Source: Algoriphagus sp. Y33 (lineage in GTDB: Bacteria; Bacteroidota; Bacteroidia; Cytophagales; Cyclobacteriaceae). Taken from it: 64,000 nt of DNA. The position numbers and the translations under genes were made by a program. Below are positions 58,038 through 64,000 of this stretch, one piece after another. Below the pieces are notes generated by a model that was given only the letters and a program-made list of their open reading frames with translations, did no database searches and was not told the DNA's origin. Location: NCBI RefSeq assembly GCF_014838715.1, contig NZ_CP061947.1:4154001-4218000 (forward strand). Direction: 5' to 3'. How positions within the stretch are numbered: the stretch's first letter is position 1; every line of letters begins with the position of its first letter.

Positions 58038-58688
58038 ATGAAAAGAATTCTGCTCATCCTATTATTTGCACCACTATCGCTATTTGCTCAAACCAGTGAT
58101 TTTGGCAATTGGCTGATTTATTTTGGCAACAAAAAAATCAATGACAAATTCAACTGGCATCACGAGGTTCAGTATCGTAACTTCAATTTTATAGGCGACA
58201 CAGAGCAACTGCTCTTGAGGACGGGCTTGGGGTATGACCTTTCGGAAAACAACAATAACATCCTTGTGGGTTATAGTTTTGTCTATAGTGAACCTTACAT
58301 TCAGAACACGGATGAAAAAACCAAGTTTAACGAACACCGTATTTATCAACAGTTCATTACACGACAAGCGTTTGGACGTTTCGCACTACAACACCGCTAC
58401 AGATTTGAACAACGATTTTTCGATGATGACTTTATACTTAGGCTAAGATATTTTCTTTCTCTAAATGTGGCTCTTAGCAAAAAACAAATGACTGACAATA
58501 CACTCTATTTTTCTACATACAATGAGGTTTTCATGAATACAGAACAGACATTTTTTGACAGAAACAGACTTTATGGAGGACTTGGATACAGATTTTCTAA
58601 CATGAGAACAGAAATTGGTATAATGAACCAATCCACCAATAATGCTTCCCGAAATCAATTGAATATAATCACATTTCTAAATTTTTAG
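58038..58688 (+). CDS. DUF2490 outer-membrane protein
   Basis: I start at 58038, where a signal peptide begins (MKRILLILLFAPLSLFAQ); the frame from 57993 adds a non-signal N-terminus. The 216-residue product has the DUF2490 pattern: FGNWLIYFGNKKINDKFNWHHEVQYRNF, QLLLRTGLGYDL, RIYQQFITRQAFGRFALQHRYRFEQRF, and ends in an aromatic strand (NIITFLNF). These are barrel-like outer-membrane proteins of unknown function. The gene lies between DUF445 and arr genes on the same strand. Confidence 0.85.
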   Translation: MKRILLILLFAPLSLFAQTSDFGNWLIYFGNKKINDKFNWHHEVQYRNFNFIGDTEQLLLRTGLGYDLSENNNNILVGYSFVYSEPYIQNTDEKTKFNEHRIYQQFITRQAFGRFALQHRYRFEQRFFDDDFILRLRYFLSLNVALSKKQMTDNTLYFSTYNEVFMNTEQTFFDRNRLYGGLGYRFSNMRTEIGIMNQSTNNASRNQLNIITFLNF

Positions 58689-58765
58689 ATTATTGAGTCA
58701 GAGGCTGACAACTTAAAAAAATACGGTTAAAGGAACACACAGAGGCATGATTATACACCGCACGA

Positions 58766-58823
58766 GATTCCATAACCTGTCCCTACTATTCGGGGTAGTC
58801 ATTGAAAAACAAATTATAAACGC
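58766..58823 (+). repeat. Leader repeat, copy B (before arr)
   Basis: The second copy of the leader described at 56473-56536, ending at the arr start codon. An ACACAGAG sequence at about 58738 precedes it. Confidence 0.65.
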
Positions 58824-59249
58824 ATGAAAGAAAAAGATTCTTTAGCAGTTCTAGATCAGGGCCCCTTTTATCATGGAACGAAGGCAGATTTGAAAGTTGG
58901 CGACTTGCTGACATCGGGATTTAGATCCAATTACCGCCCGGATGTGATTATGAATCATATTTATTTCACTGCCCTGGTCTAGGGGGCAGGTCTTGCCGCT
59001 GAACTGGCTCCCGGCGATGAGCCTCCACGTATATATAGTGTAGAACCGACGGGACATTTTGAAAATGATCCCAATGTCACCGACAAAAAATTCCCGGGCA
59101 ATCCGACCCGTTCTTATCGTAGCAAAGAGCCCCTAAAAATCATTGGCGAAGTAACCGATTGGGTCCGTCTACCACCCGAAGAACTCAAGAAATGGCAAGA
59201 AAATCTGAAAAAATTACGGGGGGATCCGAAGACAGAAATCATAAACTAA
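58824..59249 (+). pseudogene. arr: Rifampin ADP-ribosyltransferase interrupted by one stop codon
   Basis: The frame encodes a full-length Arr protein of 141 codons except for TAG at 58980-58982 (codon 53). Arr enzymes transfer ADP-ribose from NAD to rifampin and inactivate it. Family segments are visible on both sides of the stop: GPFYHGTKADLKVGDLLTSG and MNHIYFTALV before, then EPTGHFENDPNVTDKKFPGNPT and SYRSKEPLKIIGEVTDW after. There is no other frame break and length is normal, so the break is a single substitution and probably recent, or a sequencing error. In relatives the position is a variable, often acidic or polar residue. As drawn, only a 52-residue fragment would be made, with no activity. 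Confidence 0.88.
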
Positions 59250-59386
59250 TCAATACGATTTCCTCAATAAAAAAACCAACTCGCCGCTACAAGATACCGT
59301 CGAGAGGGCGAGGCTAATACTGAGCGTATAACAAGCGTCGAGGGACTACGTTTTTCAACCCTACAGATGCAAATCTATTGTATGCC

Positions 59387-60124
59387 TTAAACATCCAAAA
59401 TATGCCTGCCCTTTTCCCCTATCCGCTGTGAAGTTTCTACCGTTATATACTTTCTTTGGTCAATCTGCTGAGGTTGCTCTCTGCTGCAAAAATAACTATG
59501 GATACTTCTTCGCACGCGGTCAGTTTGATTAGTAGTACCACCATGCCAAACGTGCGAGTTAAAAATAAACACCGATCCTGCGGGAGCTATAATCCGGATT
59601 TCGTCGGGATGTTTGTCATACGGGTCTGCCATCACTTCATCGGGCAAGGTGCTTAATCTATGTGATTTGGGTACGATTCGGGTAGACCCATTTGTGGCTG
59701 TAAAATCGTCCAACAGCCAAATACTGTTGCAAACTTTGTATGAGTCATTCACGACCGTATTTTTCCAGTCCACATGGAGTTTTTGAAGTCCTTGATTGGG
59801 TTTTGCTGCCCGATAGTTGAGCGACGATAATTTGTACGCTTTCCCTAAAACGGCTTCAATACCCGCCAGCACACGAGGATGCGTATAAAAAACATCGAAA
59901 ATGGAGCCTTTATTGACCAAATTAGCCAAGCGATCCGCCCCTTCTTCTTTCGGATGACGGATATATTTTGATTCTGCCAATTCTGCCCCCGCATTTTCAC
60001 CTTCCGACCACATCAACTCGTCAATTCTGTCATTCACTTTCTTCACTTGCTCTGCAGTCAACAATTGCCCTAAATCAAGATAACCATAGCTATCCAAAAA
60101 TTCGATTTCTTCTGTTGTAAGCAT
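59387..60124 (-). CDS. Phytanoyl-CoA dioxygenase (PhyH) family protein
   Basis: I start at the ATG at 60124 (MLTTEEIEFLDSYGYLDLGQLLT), as the frame beyond it uses a TTG. The 245-residue protein is an Fe(II)/2-oxoglutarate dioxygenase. The iron triad is seen as His117-x-Asp119 (LHVDW) and His194 (NSHVWHGG), and an Arg for 2-oxoglutarate lies shortly after (DRVRRS). The GSTRIVPKSH segment is typical of PhyH. Substrate is unknown; family members hydroxylate fatty acyl-CoAs, ectoine and other small molecules. It lies alone on the minus strand. Confidence 0.9.
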   Translation of the reverse strand: MLTTEEIEFLDSYGYLDLGQLLTAEQVKKVNDRIDELMWSEGENAGAELAESKYIRHPKEEGADRLANLVNKGSIFDVFYTHPRVLAGIEAVLGKAYKLSSLNYRAAKPNQGLQKLHVDWKNTVVNDSYKVCNSIWLLDDFTATNGSTRIVPKSHRLSTLPDEVMADPYDKHPDEIRIIAPAGSVFIFNSHVWHGGTTNQTDRVRRSIHSYFCSREQPQQIDQRKYITVETSQRIGEKGRHILDV

Positions 60125-60197
60125 ATGTAGATAGTTTATAATTGACCGCAAGTCTGCCAATGTTCAAATAATGATTGAATGCAATTACGCCGGACAC

Positions 60198-61613
60198 CTA
60201 AATTTCTTTGTTTAAGGAGATGGGAGACGGAAGAACCTCACTTGCTAAAGGTAGGATAAACTTGAAATTACTTCCTTGCCCTACTTCACTTTCAACCCAA
60301 AGATGCCCATCAAGCCCTTTCACAAACTCTCTGCAAAGTGCCAAACCTAGGCCAGAGCCACCTTCGCTATTAGTACCTAGGGATGTCATGGTAGTGGATG
60401 GGTCAAAAATCTTACGAATGGTCTCTTCGCTCATTCCTACTCCATTGTCGCAAATAGAAATCTCCACCTCATTGTCGCTTGTTGTCGTTAAGATATCAAT
60501 ACACCCTCCTTGATTTGTGAATTTTATTGCATTAGAAATTAGATTTCGCAAAATAGTTCCTAAAATATTTCTGTCTGTATATAATACGATATCACTCGTT
60601 GGTGCATATTTTAAAGAAATATTCTTAGTCTTTGCACGCGATTCTTTAAGCCAGAGTATCTCAGTTATGAACCTGGACAGTATGATTTTCTCTGGGATAA
60701 AACTTAATTGCCCCGTTTGTGATTTTGCCCAATTCAACAAGTTATCAAGCAAATTAAGGGTGTTTTTGGCAGTAGAATTAATTAGATCAATATATTCTAC
60801 AGATTCTACTTCACTCATACCGTTTTCTTTGAGGAGCTCAGAAAGGCCTATAATATTGTTGAATGGATTTCTTAGATCATGTGCAATGATGGAAAATAAC
60901 TTATTCTGGGTTAGGTGTAATTCTTCTAGTTTAAGCTTACTCTGTTGTATTATAATATTTTTTTCAAGTATCGTTTTTTCATCAATCTCCTTTAAAAGCA
61001 TAATGAAACCTATACAGGAACCACTTATGACAAAAAGTGAAATTATCAGAAACCAATTACCAATCGTTGAATTAGTCGTATAGATATAGGATTGATCTAA
61101 TTGGTAAATATAAAATGCCCTGATCAGCTGGAACACAGAATAGATCAAAAGCACTCCACTTATCAGTAAAGCGGATTTGTACTTATTCTTATTGGTAAAA
61201 AGATAATAGGAGCCAACGCCAAAGAAAAATGAAGAGGATGCTATCCGTATTACATTGAGAATTGTGTTGTTTTCTTCGACGACTAAAATGCAGGAAAAAA
61301 CCAGAAAAACGGCAGTAATGAAACCCCACATGAGCTTTTTTCGAATTTTACCATCGAAAGAAAGAAGGCCAAATGAAGTCAGTGCAAAACTGGAAATCAT
61401 AAGGAAATTGCTTATCCTGAATGAAAATAAAGGAGGAAGATGATCTCTAAAATTAAACAAAACGATAGCGAATACCTGAAACGCAATTCCTAGTGCAACT
61501 ATTAGCAAATACCATCGCTTGTGATGGTAATAATACTGATAGATGAATAAGGCAATAATGAATAAATTATTGAGCGCTAAAAAAAACAAAATTGAAGGGT
61601 AATCTAGGGCCAT
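60198..61613 (-). CDS. Orphan sensor histidine kinase with multi-helix membrane domain
   Basis: This 471-residue kinase has six to seven membrane helices in the first 215 residues (ILFFLALNNLFIIALFIYQYYY ... LIISLFVISGSCIGFIMLL), then a short coiled-coil, the H-box LFSIIAHDLRNPFNNIIGLSELL (His about residue 244) and an HATPase domain (LRNLISNAIKFTNQGG, CDNGVGMSEE, EGGSGLGLALCREFVKGLDG). No large periplasmic sensor is present, so the signal may be read within the membrane, as in 7TM-type sensors. No response regulator lies in the window; a cognate partner elsewhere is expected. Confidence 0.9.
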   Translation of the reverse strand: MALDYPSILFFLALNNLFIIALFIYQYYYHHKRWYLLIVALGIAFQVFAIVLFNFRDHLPPLFSFRISNFLMISSFALTSFGLLSFDGKIRKKLMWGFITAVFLVFSCILVVEENNTILNVIRIASSSFFFGVGSYYLFTNKNKYKSALLISGVLLIYSVFQLIRAFYIYQLDQSYIYTTNSTIGNWFLIISLFVISGSCIGFIMLLKEIDEKTILEKNIIIQQSKLKLEELHLTQNKLFSIIAHDLRNPFNNIIGLSELLKENGMSEVESVEYIDLINSTAKNTLNLLDNLLNWAKSQTGQLSFIPEKIILSRFITEILWLKESRAKTKNISLKYAPTSDIVLYTDRNILGTILRNLISNAIKFTNQGGCIDILTTTSDNEVEISICDNGVGMSEETIRKIFDPSTTMTSLGTNSEGGSGLGLALCREFVKGLDGHLWVESEVGQGSNFKFILPLASEVLPSPISLNKEI

Positions 61614-61934
61614 ATTGCTATCCTCTATTCATTTGAGTATGCTAAAGATTAGAAAATTCACGCAATAATCAGGTTTTTAAGTGTGATTCTTAAAACTTAA
61701 AATTACATCTGAAAAGAGTCCCTTAATATGATTTCAGTCATTGATTATCATTGACTTCTTTCTTACATCACTTAACAGCTCCGAAAGCTATTCCTCCATA
61801 TTAGCTGTACCCTACCCCATCGTTCAGCTTCCTCGGTCTGTGTGACACAGACCGAAACAATGGGTAGGTATGTGTTCAGTGAGCGCGCAAATCACGGTTA
61901 GGTTTTGTACCCTAATTAATAAACACATCACCTC
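61614..61934. other. Intergenic region with a long composite hairpin
   Basis: There is no gene. A palindrome CGGTCTGTG-TGA-CACAGACCG (61834-61854) is enclosed by outer arms near 61810-61824 (TACCCCATCGTT) and 61855-61868 (AACAATGGGTAGG) that pair with small bulges. This resembles other REP-like elements of the phylum and could also act between the convergent-direction 3' end of the RapA-like gene and the kinase. Confidence 0.6.
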
Positions 61935-64000
61935 CTATTCCTTCCTAATCAGCTGCACAGCATCCAATCGAACTCTTGCTTTTTTTATCAGGGCGGATAA
62001 GGTATTACGCTCTTCCAGCCCTGCCTGAATTTCATCCGCCCTAATATCTTTGTTCTTTTTTTGCAAGGCGGTAAGCCGATTGATTTCATGATCCAAAGTT
62101 AATTTCATCCGCTCTAAACCCTTTTTAATTTCTTGTTCACCCATTTGCTCAGCGATTTCTGTAGCGGATAAAATCATATTCGGCAGTAGGGTATCTACAA
62201 ATGCTTCATTTTCTAGTAAGGGTTCTATTCTACCGGGTACTAAGTTTTTGTTTAGCATTGCTACCGAATAGCTATCTGTTACTTCTTTAGCTGTATGGTC
62301 TACTACAATTCTAAGCGGTGTATCGGGAAGGAACCGGTCTATATCAGTACTTTTCTTGCCGGCTGTTTCAAGGACAAAGATTAATTCAAGTAATAGGCCT
62401 GGATTGCCAGTTCCCCGAATCAATCCACAGCTGGCAGTTCCCAAGGTCGAGCCTAGCACCTTATCAATAGCACCGGTTGCCATGGGATGATCCCAGGTAA
62501 GAAAGCTTACATCCTCCCTGCTGAGCGCCCGTTTTCTATCAAAGGTCACCTGGATGCCTTCCCGCGGGATGGACGGAAACACTTCTGCGCTAAATGAAGC
62601 CGGATGCAACAGGTACGTCCTTGACGCAAGGTCTTCCATCTCTATGTCAAAATGCCTGAAGACTTTCGTTAGATATGTTTCTAATGTGGGATCATTATCT
62701 TCCGCCTGGATTTGCTCAATCAATCTTTTTGCTATTTTCGGACGAAATGAGTTCATTTCCAGCAATTTATCGCGTCCCTCAGCAAGGGCTTTCTTGAGTT
62801 CTATTTGATATTCAGCTGTTTCTGTAATCAATATTTCCAGTTCCTTCTGAGCCCCTTCGAATGATGGTATTTTGGTAATGTTGAGTAATCGCTCACTGAA
62901 CAATTTAGAAATAAGATTGCCTCCCTCAAGATTTCTATTAAAAGCATCCAGTCCTTCATGGAACCACCTGACAATGAGCTCTTGTGGACTGCCAAGTAGA
63001 TACGGAATATGTATAGTAATGTCCTTCTTCTGTCCTATTCGGTCAAGGCGGCCTATTCGCTGCTCCAGCAATTCGGGATGGAAGGGCATGTCAAAAAGAA
63101 TGAGGTGATGGGCGAATTGAAAATTCCGGCCTTCACTCCCTATTTCTGAGCAGAGGAGTATTTGCGCCCCATCAGGCTCAGCAAACCATGCAGCGTTTCT
63201 ATCCCGCTGTACAAGTGTGAGGTCTTCGTGAAAAACGCTTGCTGTAAATTCCGGGAAATTACTTAAAGCCGATTCTAATGCCAGTACTTTTTCTTTGGAG
63301 GTGCATATTAAGAGCATCTTTTCAGGATGCATTTCCTCCATTTTCCCAACCAGCCACTCCACTCGCGGATCTTCTTCAAACCACAATTCCTGTTCAGGTT
63401 TTGTTTCGGATTCCCTTTCCATATCCAAGGAAAACTCTCTTGTTAAGCGCTCGATCCAAAGGCTATGATTTTCTCTTTCCTGAAGGGGAATCAGCTGGGC
63501 AATACGCTCGGGGAATCCGCTCATAGCCAATCGGGTATTTCGAAATAGAACCCTACCCGGACCATACTGATCGAGCAAATCTTCAATTAGGTTGTGCGTT
63601 GTAAGTTCATCTTTATTGGCTAGCAAGGCGATTCTTTCTTTAGAGAAAATGGATTCTAACAGCCTGAGGTCTTTAGCTTTTAAGTCTTTTCCTGACGAGA
63701 GCTTTTCGACGATAGCAGCAATATCTTTATTTCCGTCAGATTCGTGGATAAAATCATCGTAATTGTTATACCTGTTGGGGTCAAGTAACCTAAGTCGTGC
63801 AAAATGACTTTCTACCCCTAATTGCTCCGGCGTAGCAGTAAGGAGTAGTAACCCTTTTGCCACCTTACTCAGCAATTCTACAATACCATAGTCTGGGCTT
63901 ACCTCGTCAACTGACCACTCAAGATGATGGGCTTCGTCAACAACCAGCATGTCCCAGCTGGCAGAAATGGCCTGTTGGGTGCGTTTTTTTGAACCTGCCA
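61935..64000 (-). CDS. rapA: RapA-like SWI2/SNF2 helicase-family ATPase, 5' end outside window
   Basis: The frame is open to the right edge (about 688 residues visible). It matches Escherichia coli RapA, the RNA-polymerase-associated ATPase that recycles stalled polymerase: motif II DEAHHLEWS, LLLTATPEQLGVESHFARLRLLDPNRY, GRVLFRNTRLAMSGFPER, the second RecA domain (MLLICTSKEKVLALE, EIGSEGRNFQFAHHLILFDMPFHPELLEQRIGRLDRIGQ) and a long C-terminal part rich in Lys/Glu helices. Motif I and the N-terminal Tudor-like domains lie outside. The apparent ATG near 63948 is internal. Polymerase binding is inferred from homology only. Confidence 0.85.
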   Translation of the reverse strand, partial: AGSKKRTQQAISASWDMLVVDEAHHLEWSVDEVSPDYGIVELLSKVAKGLLLLTATPEQLGVESHFARLRLLDPNRYNNYDDFIHESDGNKDIAAIVEKLSSGKDLKAKDLRLLESIFSKERIALLANKDELTTHNLIEDLLDQYGPGRVLFRNTRLAMSGFPERIAQLIPLQERENHSLWIERLTREFSLDMERESETKPEQELWFEEDPRVEWLVGKMEEMHPEKMLLICTSKEKVLALESALSNFPEFTASVFHEDLTLVQRDRNAAWFAEPDGAQILLCSEIGSEGRNFQFAHHLILFDMPFHPELLEQRIGRLDRIGQKKDITIHIPYLLGSPQELIVRWFHEGLDAFNRNLEGGNLISKLFSERLLNITKIPSFEGAQKELEILITETAEYQIELKKALAEGRDKLLEMNSFRPKIAKRLIEQIQAEDNDPTLETYLTKVFRHFDIEMEDLASRTYLLHPASFSAEVFPSIPREGIQVTFDRKRALSREDVSFLTWDHPMATGAIDKVLGSTLGTASCGLIRGTGNPGLLLELIFVLETAGKKSTDIDRFLPDTPLRIVVDHTAKEVTDSYSVAMLNKNLVPGRIEPLLENEAFVDTLLPNMILSATEIAEQMGEQEIKKGLERMKLTLDHEINRLTALQKKNKDIRADEIQAGLEERNTLSALIKKARVRLDAVQLIRKE

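Noticed and set aside
58980..58982. Recoded TAG (pyrrolysine) in arr
   Set aside because: No pyl genes seen, and relatives have ordinary residues here; a plain nonsense change explains it.

Overview
The window looks like chromosomal DNA of a Bacteroidota bacterium, most likely of the order Cytophagales (an Algoriphagus-like Cyclobacteriaceae). This rests on a SusC/SusD pair with its own ECF sigma and FecR anti-sigma factor, a CzcA-type efflux pump fused to TolC, many lipoproteins with short signal peptides, an XRE regulator with a coiled-coil tail, UpxY and DUF6252/DUF6503 proteins, and promoters of the Bacteroidota form TTTG-N18/19-TAnnTTTG. The genus is an inference. No phage, plasmid or CRISPR array was seen.

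Region by region: 1-1.8 kb has an exported alpha/beta-hydrolase-like protein running off the left edge and a DUF6252 lipoprotein. 2.2-10.2 kb is a metal-efflux locus (two-component system, RND-TolC fusion, adaptor) with a remnant of a paralogous adaptor beside it. Two copies of one 18-bp box lie at equal distance from promoter-like -7 elements upstream of the regulator and the pump. 10.7-12 kb is a PepSY-family gene with a metalloregulator-like palindrome. 12.3-22.3 kb is a sigma/anti-sigma pair followed by a run of five genes: SusC, SusD, a small lipoprotein, a Tat-exported PLP aminotransferase and an AEC-type permease, closed by a terminator. 22.5-37.3 kb is mostly housekeeping: DUF6503, the alpha-E/ATP-grasp pair, YitT, metG, grpB-like, TetR, ligA with a large insertion, dapA, xseA-xseB, an outer-membrane barrel and a lone UpxY antiterminator. 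37.6-44.3 kb is a tetR-tolC-hlyD-RND operon. 44.5-46.1 kb holds tRNA-Pro, a REP-associated tyrosine transposase and 18 palindromes in paired units. purL follows. 50.1-52.3 kb is an AT-rich three-gene patch of unknown function. 53.7-54.5 kb is a dense hairpin array. 54.6-64 kb carries ornithine-cyclodeaminase-like, NTF2-like, DUF445 and DUF2490 genes, an arr (rifampin ADP-ribosyltransferase) gene broken by one stop codon, a PhyH dioxygenase, an orphan histidine kinase and the C-terminal part of a RapA-like ATPase.

The most promising leads are the nutrient locus with a periplasmic aminotransferase, the inferred response-regulator boxes, the transposase with its matching palindromes, the arr nonsense allele and the AT-rich three-gene patch. 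Functions were assigned by reading motifs only; no database search was run.
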